From Pseudomonadota bacterium (lineage in GTDB: Bacteria; Pseudomonadota; Alphaproteobacteria; Ferrovibrionales; Ferrovibrionaceae), in the NCBI GenBank assembly GCA_023434425.1, contig JAEYSS010000218.1, positions 1-31,113 of the forward strand: a DNA stretch of 31,113 nucleotides. Direction: 5' to 3'. This document shows positions 1 through 7,630 of the stretch, in pieces. Position 1 is the first letter of the stretch. Each line of letters begins with the position of its first letter. The position numbers were made by a program, and so were the translations under genes. Under the pieces are notes generated by a model that was not told the DNA's origin, ran no database searches, and worked only from the letters and a program-made list of their open reading frames with translations.

Positions 1-1446
1 CGCTGCGATGCCTGCCCGGTGCTGTGCCGCATCCGGCCCGGCAAGGCCGGCGCCTGCGACCGCTATGCCAATGTCGAGGGCGTGCTGACGCGCGTCGATC
101 CGCTGGTGATCACCGAACGCGCCGCGAGCGAAGGCAGTGTCGTGCCGTTCCTCGCCGGTTCCGAAGGCTGGAACGGCAGCGTCGCTGCGCCGCCGCCTGA
201 GAGCTTCGTGACTGGCATCGGCGCCGGAACGACCTATCCCGATTACAAGCCGGCGCCGTTTATCGTCTCCTCGCAGCATGACGGCGTCGATATGGTGACC
301 GTCGTGACCGAGGGCATCTTCAGCTATTGCGGCGTGAAGGTGAAAATCGACACCGACCGCTATCTCGGCCCCGAACAGGCGGCCGTGCGCGTCAACGGCG
401 AAGCGGTCGGCCATGTCACCACGGCGGAATATGGCTCGCAGATGCTGTCGCTCGGCGGCGTGCATCACCTGACCGGAGGCAGCAAGAAGGAAGGTACCGT
501 CACCTGCGACACGCTGCTGGCGCTCTGCAACAAGCAGGCTGTGACCCTGCAGATCGATGGTGGCTCGGAAGTGGTCGTGCAGGCTGGCAAGCCGCCAGTG
601 GTGAACGGTACGCCGGAAGCGCGCATGCGGGTCGGTTGCGGATCGGCCACCATCGGCATCTTCGCCAAGCAGTGGCTCGGCCATGCCGACGAGGTGATCG
701 TGGTCGACGACCACATCACCGGCGTGCTGACCGAGCATCAGGCTGGCCGTTTCCTCGACATGCCGCTGTCCGGTATCCGCGTGCGCGGGCGTAAATCCAC
801 ACCAGGCCGTTATTTCCAGGTCGCCGATCCGGGTCTGGGCTGGGGCGGCACCAACATTTCCGATCCGCTCGAGATTATCGAAAGCATCGATACCAAGGCT
901 GCCTGGCCGGGGATGAAACTGCTGATGGTCTCGACCACCGGCGAACACAGCGCCTGGTATGTGCTGGACGATCAGCTGACGCCGCAACCGGCAGAAATGC
1001 CGGCGCCGATCCGGCTTGTGGTCGACCGCATCGCCGAGAATTGCGAACCCTCGCTGTGCACCGTGATGTTCATGGCGGGTGCGGGCGGCAGTCTGCGCGC
1101 TGGTGTGACCGAAAACCCGGTGCGGCTGACGCTGTCGGTGAAGGATCGCCTCACGCGTGTCACCTCTGGCGGCGCGCCGGTCTATGTCTGGCCGGGCGGC
1201 GGCATCACCTACATGGTGGATGTGGCGCGTATGCCGGACAATTCCTTCGGCTACGTACCGACGCCCGCGCTGGTCGCGCCCATCGAATTCACGCTGCGGC
1301 AAGACGATTATGCCGTGCTCGGCGGACATATGGATTATGTCGTGCAACTGGAAGACGTGCTGCAGGCCGGTCGCCTCAGCAAGCTGGCCCAGCGCGCCGA
1401 CAATCCCTGGCCGATCACCCGGCTGGCCGCCGAGGAGCAGCCATGA
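1..1446 (+). CDS. 6-hydroxynicotinate reductase-like Fe-S protein (5' partial)
   Basis: The frame is open from base 1, so the true start lies upstream; the GTG at 19 is internal. The visible part is about 481 residues. It begins with a cysteine cluster C-x2-C-x3-C-x9-C (visible residues 2, 5, 9 and 19, within CDACPVLC and GAC), which suits a [4Fe-4S] cluster. The rest is a large domain rich in Gly and beta-type sequence, without a Rossmann fingerprint that I can see. I recognise it as the family annotated as 6-hydroxynicotinate reductase. The Eubacterium barkeri enzyme is an Fe-S flavoprotein with covalently bound flavin that reduces 6-hydroxynicotinate to 1,4,5,6-tetrahydro-6-oxonicotinate. 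The neighbours (UPF0280, AA_synth, Liv-type transporter, HyuAB) support a role in breaking down a ring compound. The real substrate may differ. The stop overlaps the next start by 4 bases (ATGA). Confidence 0.7.
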   Translation, partial: RCDACPVLCRIRPGKAGACDRYANVEGVLTRVDPLVITERAASEGSVVPFLAGSEGWNGSVAAPPPESFVTGIGAGTTYPDYKPAPFIVSSQHDGVDMVTVVTEGIFSYCGVKVKIDTDRYLGPEQAAVRVNGEAVGHVTTAEYGSQMLSLGGVHHLTGGSKKEGTVTCDTLLALCNKQAVTLQIDGGSEVVVQAGKPPVVNGTPEARMRVGCGSATIGIFAKQWLGHADEVIVVDDHITGVLTEHQAGRFLDMPLSGIRVRGRKSTPGRYFQVADPGLGWGGTNISDPLEIIESIDTKAAWPGMKLLMVSTTGEHSAWYVLDDQLTPQPAEMPAPIRLVVDRIAENCEPSLCTVMFMAGAGGSLRAGVTENPVRLTLSVKDRLTRVTSGGAPVYVWPGGGITYMVDVARMPDNSFGYVPTPALVAPIEFTLRQDDYAVLGGHMDYVVQLEDVLQAGRLSKLAQRADNPWPITRLAAEEQP

Positions 1447-2318
1447 CGGCTCCCAGCGCAAACTGGCTGCTCGGTCGCGACGGCGCCTCGTGTCGCCTGC
1501 ATCTGCAGCATGGGCCGATCGATCTGGTGATCGAGGCATTCGGGGCGGAAGCGGCGCGCGCCTATGAACAGGCGGTGGCGCGGTTTCACGATATCCTGTC
1601 GGTGCTGGTCAGCGAACTGGTCGAACTGCGGCAGCCGCTCGGCGCGGCGCATCCCCTGTTCCGTGGTCCGGTGGCGCGGCGCATGGCGGCGGCCTGCTGG
1701 CCCTATCGCGATGTCTTCATCACGCCGATGGCCGCAGTGGCGGGGTCCGTGGCGGATGAAGTCCTCGCCGCCATGCTAGACGGCACGCAGCTGAGCAAGG
1801 CTTATGTCAATAACGGCGGCGACATCGCTTTCCATCTGGCGAGCGGAGAGAGTTTGCGCGCTGCTGTGGTCTGTAATCCTGACCTGCCGCACCTGGGTGC
1901 GATCGCGACGCTGAACGCCGCGCAAGCGTCGCGAGGAATCGCCACATCCGGCTGGCGCGGACGGTCATTTTCGCTCGGCATTGCCGATGCGGTCACCGTC
2001 CTGGCGGAAACCGCCGCGCAGGCCGACGCAGCCGCCACCATCATCGCCAATGCGGTGAATGTGGACCATGACGCGGTAGAGCGGCGACCAGCGCACGCAT
2101 TGCGCGACGACAGCGATCTCGGCGCACTGCCGGTCACGATCTCCGTAGGTATACTGCCGATATTTGCGATCACCGAAGCCTTGTCGGCGGGTGTGGCGCG
2201 CGCGCAAGATTTGCGCCGCAGCGGCCTGCTTCAGGCCGCGTTTTTGTCGCTGCAGGGCGAGAGCAGGACCGTCGGCAGCGAAATGTTGCTCGGCCATGAC
2301 AGGAAAGCGTTAGGATAA
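1443..2318 (+). CDS. UPF0280 / ApbE-superfamily protein
   Basis: The product has 291 residues. The ATG at 1443 overlaps the upstream stop in an ATGA junction, which decides the start over the longer open frame. ApbE-like hallmarks are visible: NNGGDIAFHL (residues 123-132, like the N-x-GG-D motif), IATSGWRGRSF (166-176, like the ATSG segment) and ADAVTVLA (181-188), followed by an Ala-rich helix. ApbE proteins transfer FMN from FAD to Ser/Thr of target proteins. UPF0280 (COG2122) belongs to that superfamily, but its activity is, to my knowledge, unproven. No signal peptide or lipobox is seen, so a cytoplasmic location is likely, unlike classical ApbE lipoproteins. Its coupling to a reductase family with a member carrying covalent flavin suggests it could be that enzyme's flavinylation factor; this is inference. 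Confidence 0.8.
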   Translation: MTAPSANWLLGRDGASCRLHLQHGPIDLVIEAFGAEAARAYEQAVARFHDILSVLVSELVELRQPLGAAHPLFRGPVARRMAAACWPYRDVFITPMAAVAGSVADEVLAAMLDGTQLSKAYVNNGGDIAFHLASGESLRAAVVCNPDLPHLGAIATLNAAQASRGIATSGWRGRSFSLGIADAVTVLAETAAQADAAATIIANAVNVDHDAVERRPAHALRDDSDLGALPVTISVGILPIFAITEALSAGVARAQDLRRSGLLQAAFLSLQGESRTVGSEMLLGHDRKALG

Positions 2319-2322
2319 GAGC

Positions 2323-2907
2323 ATGAGCCTGGTGAAGGTGCGCAAGATCGTCTGCATCACGGAAGATATCTTCCACGATGGAGGCCCCGTCGCCACCAAG
2401 CGCCCGGTGAAGGGCGTGATCGGCGCCTTCGTTGAAAATCCTTACGCAGGGAAATATGTGCAGGACATCACGCCCATGATGGATGCGCTGAAGCCGCTCG
2501 GTCTCGACTTGACCAGACGCCTGGTGGCGGCGCTGGGTAAAGATCCGAAGGCCATCGAAGCCTATGGCAAGGGCGCCCTGATCGGCGCAGCTGGCGAACT
2601 GGAACACGGCGCGCTGTGGCATGTACCTGGTGGCTATTCGATGCGCGAGATCCTGGGCAATGCCAGGGCGATCGTGCCCTCTGCCACCAAAGTAGGCGGG
2701 CCGGGCGCCCGCATCGACATTCCATTGCATCATGTGAATGCCGCCTATGTGCGCAGCCACTTCGATGCCATCGAATTCGGCGTGGCCGACGGGCCGCGCG
2801 ACAACGAGATCGCCTTCATCCTGGCGATGAGCACCGGCGGGCGCGTACATGCCCGCGTCGGCGGCCTGCAGGTCCACGAGATCAAGGGCGAGGATGGGCA
2901 GCGGTAA
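2323..2907 (+). CDS. AA_synth (DUF1185) family protein
   Basis: The product has 194 residues. The start ATG at 2323 lies 4 bases after the previous stop, and AGGA at 2312-2315 serves as the ribosome site. The sequence fits the AA_synth/DUF1185 family (PF06684, 'amino acid synthesis family protein'), which is about this length. Recognisable parts are VRKIVCITEDIFHDGG near the N-terminus, GKGALIGAAGELEHGALWH near the middle and GPRDNEIAFILAMSTGGRVHARVGG near the C-terminus. The biochemical role of the family is not established as far as I know, and the name should not be taken literally. Position between an ApbE-like protein and a Liv-type importer suggests it acts on an intermediate of the same pathway. 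No signal peptide or membrane segment is seen. Confidence 0.85.
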   Translation: MSLVKVRKIVCITEDIFHDGGPVATKRPVKGVIGAFVENPYAGKYVQDITPMMDALKPLGLDLTRRLVAALGKDPKAIEAYGKGALIGAAGELEHGALWHVPGGYSMREILGNARAIVPSATKVGGPGARIDIPLHHVNAAYVRSHFDAIEFGVADGPRDNEIAFILAMSTGGRVHARVGGLQVHEIKGEDGQR

Positions 2908-2978
2908 AGCGTAAAAATAACAATAACAGTTGCGTGCGCGTTCACGGGAAACATGGGATCAACAGGAGGCAGACCACA

Positions 2979-4184
2979 ATGGATCGCAGAAGCTGGTTGA
3001 AACTGAGTGCCGCGTTTGGTGCGGCGATGTTCGCGATGTCGGGCGCCCAGGCGCAGGACACGATCAAGATCGGCGAAATGAATTCCTACAAGAATTTCGC
3101 CGCCTTCCTTGAGCCTTACAAGAAGGGCTGGGAACTGGCTGTCGAGCAGGTGAACGCCTCGGGCGGTCTGCTGGGCAAGAAGCTGGAAATCGTCAGCCGT
3201 GACGACAATGGCAATCCGGGCGATGCCGTGCGCATGGCCGAGGAACTGGTGACGCGTGAGAAGGTCTCGTTCCTGATCGGCACCTTCCCCTCGCATGTCG
3301 GTCTGGCGGTCGCCAGCTTCGCCAAAGAGAAGAAAGTTCTATTCATCGCGGCCGAACCGCTTACCGATAAGATCGTCTGGGACCAGGGCAACAAATATAC
3401 CTTCCGCCTGCGCGCTTCGACCTACATGCAGACGGCGATGCTGGTGCCCGAAGCCGCCAAGCTGAAGAAGAAGCGCTGGGCCATCGTCTATCCGAACTAT
3501 GAATACGGCCAGTCGGCGACCGCTGCCTTCAAGCAGTTGATGAAGCAGGCGCAGCCGGATGTCGAGTTCGTCGTCGAACAGGCGCCGCCGCTCGGCAAGA
3601 TCGAGGCCGGTGCCGTGGCTGACGCGATCGCCGCCGCCAAGCCGGACGCGATCTTCTCCTCGCTGTTCGGGCCGGATCTGGCCAAGTTCGTGCGTGAAGG
3701 CCAGACCCGCGACCTGTTCAAGGGCGTGGAGGTGTTCAATCTTCTCGCAGGCGAGCCGGAATATCTTGATCCGCTGAAGGACGAGGCACCGACCGGCTGG
3801 TGGGTAACAGGCTACCCCTGGTATGCCATCACCACGCCGGAACATAAGGCGTTTGCCGATGCCTACCAGAAGAAGTTCAACGACTATCCGCGCCTGGGCT
3901 CGATCGTGGGCTACGCCACGGTGCAGAGCGCAGCGGCTGCCATCAAGAAGGCCGGCACGCTGGATACCGAGAAACTGGTAGCGGCCATGAAGGGCCTGAC
4001 CCACTCCACGCCGCTCGGCAACATCACCTATCGTCCGCAGGACCATCAGTCGACCATGGGTGCCTATGTCGGAAAGATCGGTCTCAAGGATGGCAAGGGT
4101 GTCATGACCAACTGGTATTATGCCGATGGCGCGAAATTCCTGCCGTCGGATGCCGACGTCGCCAAAATGCGCCCGGCTGAGTAA
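2979..4184 (+). CDS. Branched-chain amino acid/amide-type ABC transporter substrate-binding protein
   Basis: The product has 401 residues. The ATG at 2979 is preceded by AGGAGG at 2964-2969. The N-terminus has RRSWLK at residues 3-8, then a hydrophobic stretch and an AQA cleavage site near residues 23-25. This fits a secretory signal, and the RR-x-W-L-K segment looks like a Tat motif. The mature part is a type 1 periplasmic binding fold of the LivJ/Peripla_BP_6 class: IKIGEMNSY at the start of the mature chain, a FLIGTFPSHVG hinge region, then WAIVYPNYEYG. It captures a small ligand in the periplasm for the permease and ATPases downstream. The ligand cannot be read from sequence; context favours a ring amide or a related acid rather than leucine. 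Confidence 0.9.
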   Translation: MDRRSWLKLSAAFGAAMFAMSGAQAQDTIKIGEMNSYKNFAAFLEPYKKGWELAVEQVNASGGLLGKKLEIVSRDDNGNPGDAVRMAEELVTREKVSFLIGTFPSHVGLAVASFAKEKKVLFIAAEPLTDKIVWDQGNKYTFRLRASTYMQTAMLVPEAAKLKKKRWAIVYPNYEYGQSATAAFKQLMKQAQPDVEFVVEQAPPLGKIEAGAVADAIAAAKPDAIFSSLFGPDLAKFVREGQTRDLFKGVEVFNLLAGEPEYLDPLKDEAPTGWWVTGYPWYAITTPEHKAFADAYQKKFNDYPRLGSIVGYATVQSAAAAIKKAGTLDTEKLVAAMKGLTHSTPLGNITYRPQDHQSTMGAYVGKIGLKDGKGVMTNWYYADGAKFLPSDADVAKMRPAE

Positions 4185-4199
4185 CGCCTGATGCCTACT

Positions 4200-4234
4200 C
4201 CCGCCCTGCTTTGCAGGGCGGGATCTTTCTTCTT
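4200..4234 (+). terminator. Intra-operon hairpin with T-rich tail
   Basis: A perfect 10-bp stem (4200-4209 with 4213-4222, arms CCCGCCCTGC and GCAGGGCGGG) has a TTT loop and is followed by the T/C-rich tract ATCTTTCTTCTT. It sits in the 75-base gap after the binding-protein gene. It looks like a partial terminator or mRNA-stabilising hairpin that would leave more binding protein than permease. The tail is interrupted by C, so read-through is likely. Confidence 0.7.
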
Positions 4235-4259
4235 CCCTCCAGCCTGACCGGAACCGGCC

Positions 4260-6155
4260 TTGCTCGCGAATATTGTCATCCAGTTCATGAACGGCCTTGC
4301 CGGCGCCTCGTCGCTGTTCCTGGTTGCGGCCGGACTGTCTATCATCTTCGGCGTCAGCCGCATCGTGAATTTCGCCCACGGTTCTCTCTATATGCTGGGC
4401 GTCTATCTGGCTTACACGCTCGTCGAGTTCTTCGGCCGCAGCAGCATCTTCGGCTTCTGGGGAGGTGTGCTGATGGCCGCGCTCTGCGTCGGCCTGATCG
4501 GCGTGGTGATCGAGATCGTCGTGCTGCGTCGCATCTATCGCGCGCCGGAGCTGTTTCAACTGCTCGCCACGTTCGCCCTCGTTCTCGTGATCAAGGATGC
4601 CGCGCTGTATATCTGGGGTGCGGAAGACCTGGTCGGCCCGCGCGCCGCCGGTCTGCGCGGCGCCGTCGAAATTATGGGCAAGCGTTTCCCGCAATATGAC
4701 CTCGTGCTGATCGCCATCGGTCCGGCCGTGCTCGGCCTGCTCTGGCTGCTGATGAACCGTACGCGCTGGGGCACGCTCGTCCGTGCTGCCACGCAGGATC
4801 GCGAGATGGTCGGCGCGCTCGGCGTCAACCAGAGCGGCTTGTTTACCGGCGTGTTTTTCCTCGGCGCGTTCCTCGCTGGTCTCGGCGGTGCCGTCCAGCT
4901 GCCGCGCGAGCCAGCCCAGCTGATGCTCGATATCACCGTGATCTCAGATGCCTTCGTCGTCGTCGTGGTCGGTGGCATGGGCTCAATCGGCGGCGCCTTC
5001 CTGGCGGCGCTGCTCATCGCGCAGGCCAAGGCCTTCTGCATCGGCATCGGCGATGTCAGCATTTTCGGCACGGTCTTCTCCTTCAGCAAATTCACCCTGG
5101 TGGTCGAATTCGTCATCATGGCCGTCGTGCTCGTCGTGCGGCCCTGGGGCCTGCTCGGCAAGCAGCAGGGCGAGCAGCGCGGCGCCTTCATGGTCCAGCC
5201 GCCGCTCTATCCGCTCAACCAGACCTTTTGGATGGTGGTGCTGGCCATCGTCGTGCTGCTCGGCCTGGTGCCGTTCGGCGGCGACAACTACCTGCTGGTG
5301 CTGATGATCGACATCGCGGTGTTTGCGCTGTTCGCCGTCACGCTGCATTTCCTGATGGGCCCGTCCGGCATGGTCAGTTTCGGCCATGCGGCTTACTTCG
5401 GTCTGGGCTGCTACGGCGCGGCACTGGCCCTGCTCAAGCTGAAACTGCCGATGGAACTGGCGCTGTTCGCCGCGCCGCTGGCCGGCGGCCTCGGCGCGCT
5501 GGTCTTCGGCTGGTTCTGCGTGCGGCTGTCGGGCGTCTATCTCGCCATGCTGACCCTGGCCTTCGCGCAGATCGCCTGGTCGGTGATCTACCAGTGGGAT
5601 GCCTTCACCGGCGGCTCGAACGGCCTGATTGGCCTGTGGCCCAGCGAGTGGCTGAAAAACCGCACGATCTTCTATGCCTTTGCGCTGCTGCTGTGCATCG
5701 GCAGCATCCTGTTCCTCTGGCGCGTGGTGCATGCACCCTTTGGCTATGCGCTCCGCGCCGGGCGTGACTCGGCATTGCGGGCCGATGCCATCGGCATCAA
5801 TGTGCGTCGCTTCCAGTGGTTCGGCTTCACGCTCGCCGGCACCTTCGCCGGTCTGGCCGGCGGCTTGTTTGCCTTCTCCAAGGGCAGCATCTCGCCCGAG
5901 ACGCTCGCCGTGCCGCGGTCGGTCGATGGCCTTGTCATGGTGCTGCTCGGCGGCGTGCAGACCCTGACCGGTCCGGTGGCCGGTGCCGCGCTGTTCACCT
6001 GGCTGCAAGATTCGATCGCACGCAACACCGAATACTGGCGCGCCATTCTCGGCCTTGCCATTCTCGTGATCGTGCTGGCCTTCCCGCAGGGCATCGCCGG
6101 TTTCACCAAACAGATGGCCGCGCGCGTCGGCTTGATGCGCAGGGAGGCCGTGTGA
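4260..6155 (+). CDS. Fused LivH-LivM ABC transporter permease
   Basis: The product has 631 residues and contains both permeases of a branched-chain-type importer in one chain. Residues 1 to about 305 are LivH-like (SRIVNFAHGSLYMLG near the N-terminus; VVVVVGGMGSIGGAF later). Residues about 315-631 are LivM-like (GMVSFGHAAYFGLGCYGA; SGVYLAMLTLAFAQI; GGSNGLIG). Each half is rich in membrane helices. Met311 (codon at 5190) could be the relic of a separate LivM start. An in-frame TGA at 4245-4247 limits the start to TTG 4260 or ATG 4287; TTG is preferred because the residues after it match the usual LivH N-terminus, but the ribosome site (GGAA near 4250) is weak. The protein forms the inner-membrane channel with the LivG and LivF products. 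Confidence 0.9.
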   Translation: MLANIVIQFMNGLAGASSLFLVAAGLSIIFGVSRIVNFAHGSLYMLGVYLAYTLVEFFGRSSIFGFWGGVLMAALCVGLIGVVIEIVVLRRIYRAPELFQLLATFALVLVIKDAALYIWGAEDLVGPRAAGLRGAVEIMGKRFPQYDLVLIAIGPAVLGLLWLLMNRTRWGTLVRAATQDREMVGALGVNQSGLFTGVFFLGAFLAGLGGAVQLPREPAQLMLDITVISDAFVVVVVGGMGSIGGAFLAALLIAQAKAFCIGIGDVSIFGTVFSFSKFTLVVEFVIMAVVLVVRPWGLLGKQQGEQRGAFMVQPPLYPLNQTFWMVVLAIVVLLGLVPFGGDNYLLVLMIDIAVFALFAVTLHFLMGPSGMVSFGHAAYFGLGCYGAALALLKLKLPMELALFAAPLAGGLGALVFGWFCVRLSGVYLAMLTLAFAQIAWSVIYQWDAFTGGSNGLIGLWPSEWLKNRTIFYAFALLLCIGSILFLWRVVHAPFGYALRAGRDSALRADAIGINVRRFQWFGFTLAGTFAGLAGGLFAFSKGSISPETLAVPRSVDGLVMVLLGGVQTLTGPVAGAALFTWLQDSIARNTEYWRAILGLAILVIVLAFPQGIAGFTKQMAARVGLMRREAV

Positions 6156-6919
6156 TGACTGTCCTTTCTGTCAGCAATCTCTCCAAATCCTTCGGCGGCG
6201 TGAAAGCCGTGCAGGATGTGGCCTTCAATGTCGCTGCCGGCGAGCTGCTGGCGCTGATCGGCCCGAACGGTGCCGGCAAGAGCACCTGCTTCAACATGCT
6301 GAACGGCCAGCTCAGGCCTGACAGCGGTATTGTCAACCTGCTGGGCCGCAGCCTGGTCGGCATGAAGCCGCGTGATATCTGGCGGCTCGGCGTCGGTCGC
6401 ACCTTCCAGATTACAGCGACGTTCAATTCCATGACGGTGCGTGAAAACATCCAGATGGCGCTGCTGTCGCACCATAATGGGCTGTTCTCGCTGTGGAAGC
6501 CGGCCAACGAAATGTATCGCGACGAGGCAATGATCCTGCTCGAACGCGTCGGCATGGCCGACCAGAGCGAGCGGCCCTGCGGCATCCTGGCCTATGGCGA
6601 TATCAAGCGGGTGGAGCTGGCGATTGCGCTGGCCAACCAGCCCAAGCTGCTGCTGATGGATGAGCCGACCGCCGGCATGGCGCCGAACGAACGCGTCGGT
6701 CTGATGGCGCTGACTGCGAAGCTGGCGCGGCAGGACAATATCGCCGTGCTGTTCACCGAACATGACATGGACGTGGTCTTCGCCCAGGCCGACCGCATTA
6801 TCGTGCTCAATCGCGGCAAGCTGATCGCCGAAGGCAGCCCCGTCGAGGTGCGCGCCAATCCGGAGGTGCAGGCAGTCTATCTCGGCAGCGGCGCCACCTA
6901 TGCGGGCGAGGGCCACTGA
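6155..6919 (+). CDS. livG: ABC transporter ATP-binding protein, LivG type
   Basis: The product has 254 residues. The ATG at 6155 overlaps the permease stop in TGATG, with GGGAGG at 6142-6147 as ribosome site; an in-frame GTG one codon earlier is possible. Walker A is GPNGAGKST (36-44), the signature is LAYGD (145-149), Walker B ends in D169-E170 and the H-loop histidine is about 203 (FTEHDM). The signature continues IKRVELA where LivG proteins usually have a Gln in the second position, a small deviation. It energises uptake through the fused permease as a heterodimer with LivF. The gene symbol denotes type rather than proven substrate. Confidence 0.92.
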   Translation: MTVLSVSNLSKSFGGVKAVQDVAFNVAAGELLALIGPNGAGKSTCFNMLNGQLRPDSGIVNLLGRSLVGMKPRDIWRLGVGRTFQITATFNSMTVRENIQMALLSHHNGLFSLWKPANEMYRDEAMILLERVGMADQSERPCGILAYGDIKRVELAIALANQPKLLLMDEPTAGMAPNERVGLMALTAKLARQDNIAVLFTEHDMDVVFAQADRIIVLNRGKLIAEGSPVEVRANPEVQAVYLGSGATYAGEGH

Positions 6920-6920
6920 C

Positions 6921-7622
6921 ATGCTGACCGTCGAGGGCCTCAACACCTATTACGGCCGTGCCCATATCCTGTCTGACCTCGCGCTCAAGGCGCAGGCCGG
7001 CGAAGTGGTCGTGCTGCTGGGCCGCAACGGCGCCGGCAAATCCACCACGATGAAATCGGTGATCGGCCTGGTGCCTGCGGAAAGCGGCGCCATTACGTTT
7101 GACAGCGCGCGCATCGATCGCCTGTCGCCGCACCGCATCGCTCGGCTGGGCCTGGGCTATGTACCGGAAGATCGCCGCATCTTTACGGATCTCAGCGTGA
7201 TGGAGAATCTGGAAGTCGGCCGGCAGAAGCCGCGCGACGGCGCCCCAACCTGGACGCCGGAGCGCCTGTTCGAACTCTTTCCTAATCTGGGCAACATGAA
7301 AGACCGGCCCGGCGGCCGCATGTCCGGCGGCGAGCAGCAGATGTTGACGATTGCGCGCACCCTGATGGGCAATCCGCGCCTGATCCTGCTGGACGAACCC
7401 TCCGAAGGCCTGGCACCGGTGATCGTCGAGCAGATGGCGCGCACAATTCTTCAGTTAAAGGCCGAAGGTCTTTGTGTGCTGCTGTCGGAGCAGAATCTGC
7501 ATTTCGCACAGATGGTGGCGGACCGCGCCTACATCATCGAGAAGGGCCGTATCCGCTATTCGGGCACGATGACCGAGCTCGCCACCGACGCGGCGGTGCG
7601 CGAACAGTATCTGTCGGTGTGA
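6921..7622 (+). CDS. livF: ABC transporter ATP-binding protein, LivF type
   Basis: The product has 233 residues, normal for LivF. The ATG at 6921 follows the livG stop by one base, and the GAGGG/GGGCGAG stretch just upstream can act as ribosome site. Walker A is GRNGAGKST (34-42), the signature is MSGGEQQ (134-140) and Walker B ends with LLDEPSEG (D158). The RNG variant of Walker A and the EDRRIFTDLSVMENL segment are typical of LivF. It is the second ATPase of the importer, coded directly before the hydantoinase genes, which ties transport to that enzyme. Confidence 0.92.
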   Translation: MLTVEGLNTYYGRAHILSDLALKAQAGEVVVLLGRNGAGKSTTMKSVIGLVPAESGAITFDSARIDRLSPHRIARLGLGYVPEDRRIFTDLSVMENLEVGRQKPRDGAPTWTPERLFELFPNLGNMKDRPGGRMSGGEQQMLTIARTLMGNPRLILLDEPSEGLAPVIVEQMARTILQLKAEGLCVLLSEQNLHFAQMVADRAYIIEKGRIRYSGTMTELATDAAVREQYLSV

Positions 7623-7630
7623 GGTAGAGT

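Noticed and set aside
1041..1442. Upstream extension of the UPF0280 frame inside the reductase gene
   Set aside because: The extension is Arg/Ala/Gly-rich shadow sequence; the ATGA overlap at 1443 and the family length mark the real start.
3339..4694. 451-codon minus-strand open frame opposite the binding protein and LivH
   Set aside because: Low-complexity Arg/Asp/Gln/His composition, and it spans two genuine + strand genes and the hairpin.
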